A stretch of 35,911 nt of DNA from CAG-217 sp963605415 (GCA_963605415.1 CAVCUL010000019.1:1-35911), one strand, 5' to 3'. Counted from the stretch's first letter, positions 23,734 to 31,059 are shown. Translations and numbers: made by a program. Notes: a model not told the origin generated them from the letters alone.

Positions 23734-24948
23734 ATGAAATATGTTGTAGTGCTGTGCGACGGCATGGCAGACTACCCGGTGCCCGCCCTGGGCGGCAAAA
23801 CCCCTATGATGGTGGCAAAGAAACCCCATATCGACGCCCTGGCTGCCAAGGCAGAGGTGGGGCTGGTGCGCACCGTGGCGCCGGGGCTGAAACCCGGCTC
23901 CGATGTAGCCAATATGAGCGTGCTGGGCTTTGACCCCCACCAATTCTACACCGGGCGCAGCCCGCTGGAGGCCGCCTCCATCGGCATCGATATGAAAGAC
24001 AGCGATGTGTCCCTGCGCACCAACCTGGTAACCCTCAGCGACAAGGGCGAACCCTTTGCCGACAAAGTGATCGAGGACTACTGCGCCGATGATATTTCCA
24101 CCGAGGAGGCCCGCCAGCTGATTGAAGCCGTACAGGCGGCCTTTGGCGGCGGAGAATACGATTTTTACACCGGCGTGTCTTACCGCCACTGCCTGATCTG
24201 GCACGGCGGCACCACGGCGCTGGGCAATATGACCCCGCCCCACGACATTACCGGCAAGGTGATCGGCCCCCATCTCTCTACCGCAGAGACGGCGCGCCCC
24301 CTGCTGGAGATGATGGAGAAGTCCTTTGACCTGCTAAAGGACCACCCGGTAAACAAAGCCCGGGTGGCTGCCGGCCGTCGCCCGGCCAACTGCATTTGGC
24401 TGTGGGGCGAGGGCAAGCGCCCGGCGCTCCAGCCCTTTGAGGCGCTGTACGGCATAAAGGGCGGTATGGTCTCTGCCGTTGACCTGCTCAAGGGCATTGC
24501 CAACTGCGCCGGTATGGAAGTGGCGGAAGTGCCCGGCGCCACCGGTTATATTGACACCGACTTTGAGGGCAAGGCCAAGGCTGCGCTGGATCTGCTGGAG
24601 CGCAACGATCTGGTGTATGTGCACTTTGAGGCACCGGACGAGTGCGGCCATCGCAACGAGCCGGAGAATAAAGTCAAAGCCATTGAGATGATCGACAGCC
24701 GGGTGCTGCCCATCCTGGAAGAGGGGCTGGCGCAGTACGACGACTACAAGATCCTGCTGCTGCCGGACCACCCCACCCCCATTGTGACCCGCACCCACGC
24801 CAGCGACCCGGTGCCCTATCTGCTGTACCAGAAGTCCGCTCCCAAGGCGGGGGTAGACACCATCAATGAGGAGACCGCCAAGGCCACCGGCATTTATATG
24901 GAGAACGGCCCGGCCATGATGCCCCACTTCCTGGGGCAGGACGCCTAA
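23734..24948 (+). CDS. ApgM-family cofactor-independent phosphoglycerate mutase, possibly a homoserine kinase
   Basis: Alkaline-phosphatase-superfamily metalloenzyme of 404 residues. Asp9 (L-C-D-G-M-A-D), Ser56 in K-P-G-S-D-V-A-N, D/H residues in H-F-E-A-P-D-E-C-G-H, and P-D-H-P-T-P with T-R-T-H match the ApgM family. That family contains true 2,3-BPG-independent phosphoglycerate mutases and a subgroup proposed to act as homoserine kinase (TIGR02535). The gene directly downstream is a homoserine-pathway enzyme (MetY), which favours the homoserine reading, but sequence alone does not decide. AGGAGG lies upstream. A GC-rich hairpin fills part of the 59-base gap after purL, without a U-tail. Confidence 0.85.
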   Translation: MKYVVVLCDGMADYPVPALGGKTPMMVAKKPHIDALAAKAEVGLVRTVAPGLKPGSDVANMSVLGFDPHQFYTGRSPLEAASIGIDMKDSDVSLRTNLVTLSDKGEPFADKVIEDYCADDISTEEARQLIEAVQAAFGGGEYDFYTGVSYRHCLIWHGGTTALGNMTPPHDITGKVIGPHLSTAETARPLLEMMEKSFDLLKDHPVNKARVAAGRRPANCIWLWGEGKRPALQPFEALYGIKGGMVSAVDLLKGIANCAGMEVAEVPGATGYIDTDFEGKAKAALDLLERNDLVYVHFEAPDECGHRNEPENKVKAIEMIDSRVLPILEEGLAQYDDYKILLLPDHPTPIVTRTHASDPVPYLLYQKSAPKAGVDTINEETAKATGIYMENGPAMMPHFLGQDA

Positions 24949-24985
24949 GGCAAAAAATTTTGAATTTAACGGAGAGGAAAAAGAT

Positions 24986-26254
24986 ATGAAACCGGCAACC
25001 ATTTGTGTACAGGGGGCCTACCGCCCCAAGAACGGCGAGCCTCGGGTGGTGCCCATTGTGCAGAGCACCACATATAAATACGACTCCAGCGTGGAGATGG
25101 GCGACCTGTTTGACCTGAAGAAAAGCGGCTACTTCTACTCCAGACTGCAAAACCCCACCTGCGACACGGTGGCAGCCAAGATCGCGATGCTGGAGGGGGG
25201 CGTGGCCGGTATGCTCACCGGCAGCGGCCAGGCGGCCAACTTCTACGCCGTCTTTAACATTGCCGGCGCCGGGGACCATATTGTCAGCTCTACTGCTATT
25301 TACGGCGGCACCTACAATCTGTTTAATGTGACCCTGCGCAAGCTGGGCATTGACTTTACCTTTGTGTCCCCCAGCGCTACGGAGGAGGAATTGGAGGCAG
25401 CCATTCGCCCCAACACCAAGGCCATTTTTGGCGAGACCATCGCCAACCCCAGCCTGGAGATTTTGGATATTGAGAAGTTCGCCCGGGTGGCCCACAAGGC
25501 CGGTGTGCCGCTGATCGTGGACAATACCTTTGCCACCCCCATCAACTGCCGCCCCTTTGACTTTGGGTGCGACATTGTGACCCACTCCACCACCAAGTAT
25601 ATGGAGGGCCACGCCTCCACCGTGGGCGGCGCCATTGTGGACAGCGGCAACTTTGACTGGACCCAAAATGACAAATTCCCCGGCCTGACCACCCCGGACG
25701 ACAGCTACCACGGCATTACCTATACGGAGGCTTTCGGCCAGGGCGCCTACATCACCAAGGCGGTGGTGCAGCTAATGCGGGATCTGGGCGCGGTGCAAAG
25801 CCCCAACGAGGCATTCCTGCTGAATGTGGGGCTGGAGAGCCTGCACCTGCGGGTCCCCCGCCACTGTGAGAACGCCAAGGCAGTGGCTGCCTACTTAAAG
25901 CAGCACCCGGCAGTGACCTGGGTGGAGTGCGCTATGCTGGAGGGCGACCGCCAGTACGATTTGGCGCAGAAGTATATGCCAAAGGGCACCTGCGGCGTGG
26001 TGAGCTTTGGGGTCAAGGGCGGCCGCGCAGCCGCCACCACCTTTATGGACAGCCTGGAGCTGGCGGCCATCGTCACCCATGTGGCAGACGCCCGCACCTG
26101 CTGCCTGCACCCGGCCTCTACCACCCATCGCCAGCTGACAGATGCGCAGCTGGAAGCCTGCGGCGTACGCCCGGACTTGGTGCGTCTGAGCGTAGGCATT
26201 GAGGATATTGACGACATTTTAGCGGACCTGGAACAGGCCCTGGCAAAAATCTAA
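24986..26254 (+). CDS. O-acetylhomoserine aminocarboxypropyltransferase (MetY-like)
   Basis: PLP-dependent Cys/Met-metabolism enzyme that, in the MetY group, makes homocysteine from O-acetylhomoserine and sulfide. In 422 residues: Y51-S-R-L-Q-N-P-T, the substrate and phosphate loop L-T-G-S-G-Q-A-A, Asp179 (V-D-N-T-F-A-T-P) to the pyridine nitrogen, and the Schiff-base Lys204 (H-S-T-T-K-Y-M-E-G-H). An insert of about 50 residues after the lysine (D-S-G-N-F-D-W to E-A-F-G-Q-G-A-Y) is typical of MetY and separates it from shorter MetB/MetC. Methionine gamma-lyase is an alternative. GGAGAGG precedes the ATG. It sits 37 bases after the ApgM gene and 5 before the CsoR-type regulator, apparently one operon. 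Confidence 0.88.
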   Translation: MKPATICVQGAYRPKNGEPRVVPIVQSTTYKYDSSVEMGDLFDLKKSGYFYSRLQNPTCDTVAAKIAMLEGGVAGMLTGSGQAANFYAVFNIAGAGDHIVSSTAIYGGTYNLFNVTLRKLGIDFTFVSPSATEEELEAAIRPNTKAIFGETIANPSLEILDIEKFARVAHKAGVPLIVDNTFATPINCRPFDFGCDIVTHSTTKYMEGHASTVGGAIVDSGNFDWTQNDKFPGLTTPDDSYHGITYTEAFGQGAYITKAVVQLMRDLGAVQSPNEAFLLNVGLESLHLRVPRHCENAKAVAAYLKQHPAVTWVECAMLEGDRQYDLAQKYMPKGTCGVVSFGVKGGRAAATTFMDSLELAAIVTHVADARTCCLHPASTTHRQLTDAQLEACGVRPDLVRLSVGIEDIDDILADLEQALAKI

Positions 26255-26259
26255 CGCCT

Positions 26260-26553
26260 ATGGACGAGAAACAAACACACAATCATAATCACGACCATGC
26301 CCATACCCGGGAGGTGGTCAATCGGCTGGCCCGGGCCATCGGCCACCTGCAAAAGGTGAAGCAAATGGTGGAGGACGGCGAAGATTGCTCCCAGGTGCTG
26401 GTGCAGCTGGCAGCGGTCAAGTCCGCCCTGAACAACACCGGCAAGGTGATCCTCAAGGACCACCTGGAGCACTGCATCGTCCACGCCGTGGAGGACGGCG
26501 ATACGGAAATGCTCACCGAGCTGTCCGACGCCATTGACCGGTTTGTAAAATAA
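26260..26553 (+). CDS. CsoR/FrmR-family (DUF156) metal- or sulfur-sensing repressor
   Basis: Small all-helical DNA-binding repressor, 97 residues. Cys43, His68 and Cys72 have the spacing (C, +25 H, +29 C) of the copper(I) triad in CsoR. The N-terminus is rich in histidine (H7, H9, H11, H13, H15), a feature seen in metal-binding variants. Relatives sense Cu(I), Ni/Co, formaldehyde or persulfide (CstR). Copper is favoured by the His, whereas the MetY gene 5 bases upstream suggests sulfur. No copper exporter or chaperone gene lies in the window. It is probably translated with metY. Confidence 0.88.
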   Translation: MDEKQTHNHNHDHAHTREVVNRLARAIGHLQKVKQMVEDGEDCSQVLVQLAAVKSALNNTGKVILKDHLEHCIVHAVEDGDTEMLTELSDAIDRFVK

Positions 26554-26568
26554 AAGCGACGAATGGAC

Positions 26569-26722
26569 AATCCCTCCACCGCCTTCGGCCAATCCCCCCG
26601 CGGCTACGCCGCTCCCCCCTTTGCAAGGGGGGCTTAGATTTTACAACCGATTTGCCTCCCTTGTAAAGGGAGGTGGCAACGCCGTTAGGCGTTGACGGAT
26701 GGATTGATGCACTCGCTACGAA
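26569..26722 (-). repeat. Composite palindromic intergenic repeat, copy 2 (inverted)
   Basis: On the minus strand it reads GTAGCGAGTGCATC, AATCCATCC, CAACGCC-TAA-CGGCGTTG, CCTCCCTT-TAC-AAGGGAGG, CCCCCCTTGCAAAGGGGGG, GCGGC-GTA-GCCGC, GGGGGGATT, then an extra CCGAAGGCGG hairpin and GGAGGGATT. The GTAGCGAGTGCATC prefix also precedes the copy at 28452. Confidence 0.8.
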
Positions 26723-26730
26723 CATCAACA

Positions 26731-26760
26731 AAAAAGAGCACCCGCGTGGGTGCTCTTTTT
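26731..26760. terminator. Bidirectional terminator between the CsoR-type gene and pduL
   Basis: 13-bp perfect stem AAAAAGAGCACCC (26731-26743) / GGGTGCTCTTTTT (26748-26760), loop GCGT. A/T runs on both sides let it end transcription from either direction. Confidence 0.93.
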
Positions 26761-26778
26761 ATTACCTGATCCCTATAC

Positions 26779-27357
26779 TTATTTAATAATGGTACCGGGG
26801 GTATTGGGTGCCATACCGGCGGCGTTGGCCTCGTCCGTATCAATGTGCATGGCCAGGGCATAGCTGTCAGACACACGCACCACCACATCGCCAAAGGTCA
26901 GGTTACGGCCGTTGGCAGAGGGGATCTCAACACTGACGATCTGGCCGTTCTCCAGGCCCATACGCTCTGCGTCTGCCGTAGTGGCGTGGATATGGCGCTT
27001 GGCAGCGATCACGCCCTCGGTCAGCTCCACCTCACCGGCAGGGCCCACCAGCTTGCAGGCGCCGGAACCGGCAATATCGCCGCTCTCCCGCACCGGAGCA
27101 GTCACGCCGATGGAGCGGGCGTCCGTCAGGCTCAGCTCCACCTGGGTATCCTTACGCACCGGACCCAGAATGGACACAGCCGGGAACTCGCTCTTGGTGC
27201 CCACCACGCGCACCCGCTCATTGCTGGCAAACTGCCCGGGCTGGGACAGCATTTTCTTCACCGTCAGCGCATAGCCCTTGCCGAACAGGGTCTCCAAATC
27301 TGCCTGGCTCAAATGTACATGGCGGGCAGAAATCTCAACAGTCACTTGATTGTCCAT
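26779..27357 (-). CDS. pduL: PduL-type phosphate propanoyl/acetyltransferase
   Basis: Interconverts an acyl-CoA and acyl-phosphate, the alternative to Pta that feeds acetate/propionate kinase for ATP. The 192-residue protein is two beta-barrel repeats carrying the zinc-binding histidines: S-A-R-H13-V-H15-L, A-A-K-R-H-I-H-A, and A-M-H-I-D-T-D-E-A-N-A. Length is that of the stand-alone form, without a long encapsulation peptide, and no microcompartment shell gene is nearby, so a cytosolic acetate-pathway role is likely (inference). TGGAGG precedes the ATG. The product ends at the bidirectional terminator. Confidence 0.92.
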   Translation of the reverse strand: MDNQVTVEISARHVHLSQADLETLFGKGYALTVKKMLSQPGQFASNERVRVVGTKSEFPAVSILGPVRKDTQVELSLTDARSIGVTAPVRESGDIAGSGACKLVGPAGEVELTEGVIAAKRHIHATTADAERMGLENGQIVSVEIPSANGRNLTFGDVVVRVSDSYALAMHIDTDEANAAGMAPNTPGTIIK

Positions 27358-27398
27358 GATAAAACCTCCAAAAAGTTGTAATTCTCACTTACGCAGAT

Positions 27399-27445
27399 AT
27401 TTTATACCTTTTTTTATTGTTTTTCAACCATTATTTTGGTACAAT
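27399..27445. promoter_or_regulatory. Overlapping divergent promoters of pduL and the uracil-DNA glycosylase
   Basis: Minus (pduL): TTGAAA (27422-27427), 17-base spacer, TAAAAT (27399-27404). Plus (glycosylase): TTGTTT (27417-27422), 17-base spacer, TACAAT (27440-27445). The two -35 boxes share base 27422, so polymerase could occupy only one at a time. The plus promoter leaves a leader of only about 10 bases, so its use is less certain. Confidence 0.5.
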
Positions 27446-27461
27446 GGACAAGGTGATAAAA

Positions 27462-28025
27462 ATGACATTAGACGAACTGAAAACCCGGTGCCTCAGTTGC
27501 ACCGATTGCGAACTGTGCAAGGCCCGCACCCAGGTGGTCTTTGGGGTAGGTAACCCGGCTGCAGACATTCTCCTGATCGGCGAAGGGCCGGGAGAGAACG
27601 AGGACCTGCAAGGCCAGCCCTTTGTGGGCCGCTCCGGCAAGCTGCTGGACCAATTTCTGGAGAGCATTGACCTGAGCCGGGAAAAGAATGTATACATTGC
27701 CAATATGGTCAAGTGCCGCCCGCCCAAGAACCGGGACCCTAAACCGGAGGAGCAGGAGGCCTGCCTGCACTGGCTGCGGGAGCAGTTTAAGCTCATTCGT
27801 CCCCGGCTGGTGATCTGCGTAGGGCGCATTGCCGCCCAGCGGCTGATCGACAAGGACTTCCGGGTCACCCGCCAGCACGGCGAATTTATCGACAAAAACG
27901 GCACCCTGTTTATGGGCACCTACCACCCGGCGGCCATTCTCCGCAACCCTAACAACAAAGAAGCCGCCTTTGGCGACTGGCTGAAAGTGCGGGATAAGAT
28001 CGAAGAATGGCACCTGCATGTGTGA
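27462..28025 (+). CDS. Family 4 (Fe-S) uracil-DNA glycosylase
   Basis: Removes uracil from DNA to start base-excision repair. The 187-residue protein carries motif A G40-E-G-P-G-E-N-E-D and motif B M-G-T-Y-H-P-A-A-I-L-R-N-P. Four cysteines align with the 4Fe-4S ligands of the Thermus enzyme: C13, C16, C85 (V-K-C-R-P-P-K-N) and C101. Two extra cysteines (C10, C19) flank the first pair. The frame extends upstream to 27417, but the start is placed at 27462, 6 bases after AAGGTG; upstream ATGs lie in the promoter. It is transcribed away from pduL. Confidence 0.92.
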   Translation: MTLDELKTRCLSCTDCELCKARTQVVFGVGNPAADILLIGEGPGENEDLQGQPFVGRSGKLLDQFLESIDLSREKNVYIANMVKCRPPKNRDPKPEEQEACLHWLREQFKLIRPRLVICVGRIAAQRLIDKDFRVTRQHGEFIDKNGTLFMGTYHPAAILRNPNNKEAAFGDWLKVRDKIEEWHLHV

Positions 28026-28045
28026 TTTATACATTATATGAAAAG

Positions 28046-28078
28046 CGCACACGGTTTTCACCGTGTGCGTTCTTTTTT
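28046..28078 (+). terminator. Rho-independent terminator after the uracil-DNA glycosylase
   Basis: 10-bp perfect stem CGCACACGGT (28046-28055) / ACCGTGTGCG (28060-28069), loop TTTC, followed by TTCTTTTTT. Confidence 0.93.
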
Positions 28079-28101
28079 ATTTTGCTTAAATTTTGCCGTA
28101 T

Positions 28102-28175
28102 AATCCCTCCGGCAATGCCTATAAATCGGCTCCCCTTATTTTTAAGGGGAGCTGTCACGAAGTGACTGAGGGGAT
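28102..28175 (+). repeat. Composite palindromic repeat, copy 3 (short form)
   Basis: Begins AATCCCTCC, then GGCAATGCC, CTCCCCTT-ATTTTT-AAGGGGAG, GTCAC-GAA-GTGAC and GAGGGGAT. It lacks the second CCTCCC hairpin and is 74 bases long. Confidence 0.7.
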
Positions 28176-28189
28176 AAAAACAAAGCGGC

Positions 28190-28440
28190 TCGATGTGGGC
28201 ATCGAGCCCTACATCGTCGACATTGACTCCATATTGCTTGTGGCGGATTTTTAACAAAATCCACCCCGCGCGCATTCCGTAATGTCTCCTCTCCCCAAAA
28301 AGGCTTCTGCCTTTTTGGGACCCCGTGATAAAATCCGTAGGGCGGGGGCTTGCTCCCGAGTGAATTGCACGCAGTGCAAGAGACACGAGGCTCCAAATGC
28401 GTCAGCATTTGGAAGAAACAGTCCGGGGGACTGTTTCGTA
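28190..28440. repeat. Non-coding stretch of successive hairpins
   Basis: This 250-base span has no gene. It holds CGATG-TGGG-CATCG followed by GCCCTACA (28192-28214), CCAAAAAGGC-TTCT-GCCTTTTTGG (about 28297-28320), GTAGGGCGGGGGCTTGCTCCCG (28338-28359), TTGCAC-GCAG-TGCAA, CCAAATGC-GTCA-GCATTTGG (28393-28412) and GAAACAGTCC-GGG-GGACTGTTTC (28415-28437). Several of these recur near 30627, 33126 and 35676. Confidence 0.7.
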
Positions 28441-28451
28441 GCGAGTGCATC

Positions 28452-28625
28452 AATCCCTCCGAGTTTGCCTACGGCAAACCCACCTCCCTTTACAAGGGAG
28501 GCTTATCGGTATCAATATCTAAGCCCCCCTTGCAAAGGGGGGGAAGCGGCGCAGCCGCAGGGGGGGGATTGCACCGGAGGTGCCATAAACAAACGCAGGG
28601 CGGGAGCAAGCCCCCGCCCTACGAA
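28452..28625 (+). repeat. Composite palindromic repeat, copy 4, with 3' tail module
   Basis: AATCCCTCC (28452) to GGGGGGATT (28570) with stems GTTTGCC-TAC-GGCAAAC, CCTCCCTT-TAC-AAGGGAGG, CCCCCCTTGCAAAGGGGGG and GCGGC-GCA-GCCGC. It is followed by a tail (28571-28625) nearly identical to the one after copy 5: GCACCGGAGGTGCC, ATAAACAAACGCAGG, GGGAGCAAGCCCCCGCCC. Confidence 0.82.
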
Positions 28626-28633
28626 ATCTCTGC

Positions 28634-30247
28634 TTAATTCACATTTTGCAGCCGCTCCGGCACATACTCATCATTAAGCGCCTGAATATTCTCCTCCACG
28701 GCGCTCACCCGACTGCGGATAGCGTCCTGATGGGTCTTATCACCGGACAGGTACACCACGGTAAACACCCCGGCATCGTACCCGGCATCGTTCATAAAGT
28801 ACGGCACCGTATAGCCTTTTGTATTAAAGGTGGACTCGTACACGCTTTCTCCGTCCAAATAATAGGTTTTGTAGCCGTACTCGTACTCCATCTTGGCGTC
28901 ATACACCACAGAGAACTGCTCTCCCTTGAGTCGGAAGATCCGGGAAGACGCGGTGTACACCGACTGACTCTCCCGCCGATAGGAATTAAAGCACAGATCC
29001 GTCTTTTTGCCGCTTTTGCGCAGAATATAGAACTGAGTGTCCTGCCCCTCTTCCTCATCGTCGGTAAAAGGCTGGCAAATCTGTTCCCGGCTAAAAATGC
29101 ACTTGGCAATGCTGCCGTTCCAGTTATATACCCGCAGGCTGTACACCGGCACATTCACCAGAGTCTGCTCCCCGGTCCAGTCATTGGTTTCTGATTTTTT
29201 TACCTGGTGGCGATAGACCGTCAGCAACTCCTGGTTGCCGTCGCCGTCAAAATCGATTTGCTCCACCACAGCCAAGCCGTCCACATAACCGATACTGCCC
29301 TCGGTCTTGTAAGCGGCTGCGCCGTACTGGCGATTCAAATCGTCTACCACATCGTAATAGGCCTGCTTTTTCAGCGTGGCCTCCGGCAGGCTGGCCTCAA
29401 TCTCCGCCGTGGTCTTGGTGTTGAATTCCTCCATGGCCGCGGTAACCGTATCTACCATAATTTCCGCCCGTGCCTCCCGTATGCAGGACAGCTGCAACCG
29501 CTCAAAATCCTCGGTGTTGGCCTTGTCATTCCGGGAGAATACGCCGGTATCCACATTATATTGGCAGCTGCCGGCCTTCTTAAACTGCTTGCCCCGCATG
29601 GCATACAGCGTAATCTCCGTTGGCTTTTGCGGATCGCAGAGCCCCACCTGGTAGCGGCGCCCGGTATGGTAGAGCACGACCCAGCTGCCCAACTTAGCGT
29701 CGCCGGTAGCATAGCAGGCGTCGCCGGAATAAAACTTGTTAAAGCTTTTGCCGTCAAAGCCCCAAATATCAAAAAAGTAGCGTCCTTTTTCCAGATAGCA
29801 GATCAGCAGCTCATCCCGCCCGTCGCCGTTAAAATCCATACGGCGCAAATAGGACACACCGGTCATTTTGGCCATCTTTTTGCCATAGCTCTCATCCATG
29901 GACTCCCAGCGACAGGCACCGTACTTGGCAATATAATCCGTACACACCTGCCCCGCCTGGTCGCAAAAGCGCTCATTCCACTTACTTTGGCTGTGTAGTG
30001 AAGTGGCAAAAAGCACGATGGCAATCACCACTGCCAGCACAAACAGCACCACCGCCAGCCACTTCAGTGCCGCCCGCCGCAGATTGGGATAATCCCGCAG
30101 TTCTTCTACAATCTCTTCGTCCCGGCGCACAGACCGACGCAGTGCGGCGCCGTCTTTTCGCAAGGCAGCACCCAACCGTGCCAGGCGCATATGCGCAGAC
30201 GGACGAGACGGTTCCTCCTCATCGTCAAAGTAATTGTACGGTTTCAC
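28634..30247 (-). CDS. Membrane-anchored extracytoplasmic protein with FG-GAP-like repeats
   Basis: No specific function recognised. The 537-residue product has a charged cytoplasmic head (1-60, acidic then Arg-rich), one transmembrane helix (about 62-84) and an outer domain. Two calcium-loop-like segments, D-F-N-G-D-G-R-D-E-L-L and D-F-D-G-D-G-N-Q-E-L-L, match FG-GAP/VCBS repeats. A helical stretch (A-V-E-E-N-I-Q-A-L-N) ends the protein. The start is GTG at 30247, supported by AAAGGAGGTGG just upstream; no suitable ATG is closer. The plan resembles the 5054-6334 protein. It stands alone with its own promoter. Confidence 0.78.
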   Translation of the reverse strand: MKPYNYFDDEEEPSRPSAHMRLARLGAALRKDGAALRRSVRRDEEIVEELRDYPNLRRAALKWLAVVLFVLAVVIAIVLFATSLHSQSKWNERFCDQAGQVCTDYIAKYGACRWESMDESYGKKMAKMTGVSYLRRMDFNGDGRDELLICYLEKGRYFFDIWGFDGKSFNKFYSGDACYATGDAKLGSWVVLYHTGRRYQVGLCDPQKPTEITLYAMRGKQFKKAGSCQYNVDTGVFSRNDKANTEDFERLQLSCIREARAEIMVDTVTAAMEEFNTKTTAEIEASLPEATLKKQAYYDVVDDLNRQYGAAAYKTEGSIGYVDGLAVVEQIDFDGDGNQELLTVYRHQVKKSETNDWTGEQTLVNVPVYSLRVYNWNGSIAKCIFSREQICQPFTDDEEEGQDTQFYILRKSGKKTDLCFNSYRRESQSVYTASSRIFRLKGEQFSVVYDAKMEYEYGYKTYYLDGESVYESTFNTKGYTVPYFMNDAGYDAGVFTVVYLSGDKTHQDAIRSRVSAVEENIQALNDEYVPERLQNVN

Positions 30248-30288
30248 GGTGCCACCTCCTTTTGGCGATACTGCCCAATTCTTCCCTC

Positions 30289-30317
30289 ATTTTAGCACGG
30301 ATCGGCCCAATACGCAA
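30289..30317 (-). promoter_or_regulatory. Promoter of the FG-GAP-like membrane protein gene
   Basis: Minus strand: TTGCGT (30312-30317), 17-base spacer, TAAAAT (30289-30294), about 40 bases upstream of the GTG start. Confidence 0.65.
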
Positions 30318-30427
30318 CTATATCGGCAAATTCTTTAGACAAACCCCGTCTCTCACCTATATGTTGTGGTTCCTTTTCTTATGCCTACAAGGCGGCGGCG
30401 CTTTTTCCCTCAGGTATAAAAAAGGAC

Positions 30428-30456
30428 TTGACAAACCCGCCGCTGTCCAGTATAAT
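30428..30456 (+). promoter_or_regulatory. Consensus promoter of tRNA-Gly
   Basis: TTGACA (30428-30433), 17-base spacer, TATAAT (30451-30456), ending 13 bases before the tRNA. Perfect hexamers. Between this and 30318 nothing coding was seen. Confidence 0.93.
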
Positions 30457-30469
30457 AACACTACCGTTT

Positions 30470-30545
30470 GCGGATTTAGCTCATCTGGTAGAGCGCCACC
30501 TTGCCAAGGTGGAGGTAGCGAGTTCGAGTCTCGTAATCCGCTCCA
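30470..30545 (+). tRNA. tRNA-Gly (anticodon GCC)
   Basis: Acceptor GCGGATT/AATCCGC, D-arm GCTC..GAGC, anticodon stem CCACC/GGTGG around TTGCCAA (anticodon GCC), T-arm CGAG TTCGAGT CTCG, and an encoded CCA. It has its own promoter and terminator. Part of its 3' end is duplicated 166 bases downstream. Confidence 0.96.
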
Positions 30546-30547
30546 AT

Positions 30548-30580
30548 AAAAAAAGCAAGGCTTTTTGCCTTGCTTTTTTT
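30548..30580 (+). terminator. Terminator of tRNA-Gly
   Basis: Stem AAAAAAAGCAAGGC (30548-30561) / GCCTTGCTTTTTTT (30567-30580), loop TTTTT, three bases after the encoded CCA. The T-run is in the 3' arm. Confidence 0.92.
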
Positions 30581-30594
30581 ATTCTACAATTATA

Positions 30595-30715
30595 ACGAGA
30601 CTCGAACAGGGCAACCCGCCAGGGTAGCAACAGTCCGGGGGACTGTTGCGGTGCCCGCGTGCGTGCCGGTGCGCGCAGAAGCGCACCGGGCGAGTCTCGT
30701 AATCCGCCAGGGTGC
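30595..30715 (+). repeat. Segment bounded by tRNA-Gly 3'-end fragments
   Basis: A 17-base exact copy of the tRNA-Gly T-arm/acceptor (CGAGTCTCGTAATCCGC, 30525-30541) recurs at 30691-30707, and an inverted 13-base copy lies at 30595-30607. CCGCCAGGGT occurs twice inside (about 30616 and 30704). Between are two hairpins, GCAACAGTCC-GGG-GGACTGTTGC (30627-30649) and CGGTGCGC-GCAGAA-GCGCACCG (about 30667-30688). No coding frame is credible. Confidence 0.75.
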
Positions 30716-30737
30716 AAATACATATCCATTTGCCAAA

Positions 30738-30906
30738 AATCCCTCCGTCAATGCCTGCGGCATTGCCACCTCCCTTTACAAGGGAGGCTTATCGGTTACA
30801 AACTCCAAGGCTCCCTTGCAAAGGGAGCTGTCACGAAGTGACTGAGGGATTGCACCGGAGGTGCCATAAACAAACGCAGGTTGGGAGCAAGCCCCCGCCC
30901 TACGAA
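30738..30906 (+). repeat. Composite palindromic repeat, copy 5, with 3' tail module
   Basis: AATCCCTC (30738) and GAGGGATT (30844-30851) are 8-base inverted ends of a 114-base unit. It holds AATGCC-TGC-GGCATT, CCTCCCTT-TAC-AAGGGAGG, CTCCCTTGCAAAGGGAG and GTCAC-GAA-GTGAC. The tail 30852-30906 repeats that after copy 4. Confidence 0.83.
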
Positions 30907-30985
30907 CGGTAATCGCACCCTATTTTGCACACCATACCCCGCCCCACTTGTGGCCGAATTGACCGGCACCGCCATATCTTGCGGC

Positions 30986-31014
30986 TTTACAAGGGGGCGG
31001 GGATTTGCTACAAT
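30986..31014 (+). promoter_or_regulatory. Promoter of the dnaD-dnaC pair
   Basis: TTTACA (30986-30991), 17-base spacer, TACAAT (31009-31014), about 45 bases before the ATG at 31060. Confidence 0.7.
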
Positions 31015-31059
31015 AAAAGGCAGAGCGCCACCGGCGCAGAAAAGAGGAAAAACCCACCT

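Noticed and set aside
28102..28625. Regularly repeated palindromes considered as a CRISPR array
   Set aside because: Units are unlike each other in length, have no constant repeat with unique spacers, and recur singly at distant intergenic sites; no cas gene is present.
30481..30729. Short minus-strand frame ending E-R-I-T-R-L-E-L-A-T-S-T-L-A-R-W
   Set aside because: False translation across the antisense of tRNA-Gly and its downstream copy.
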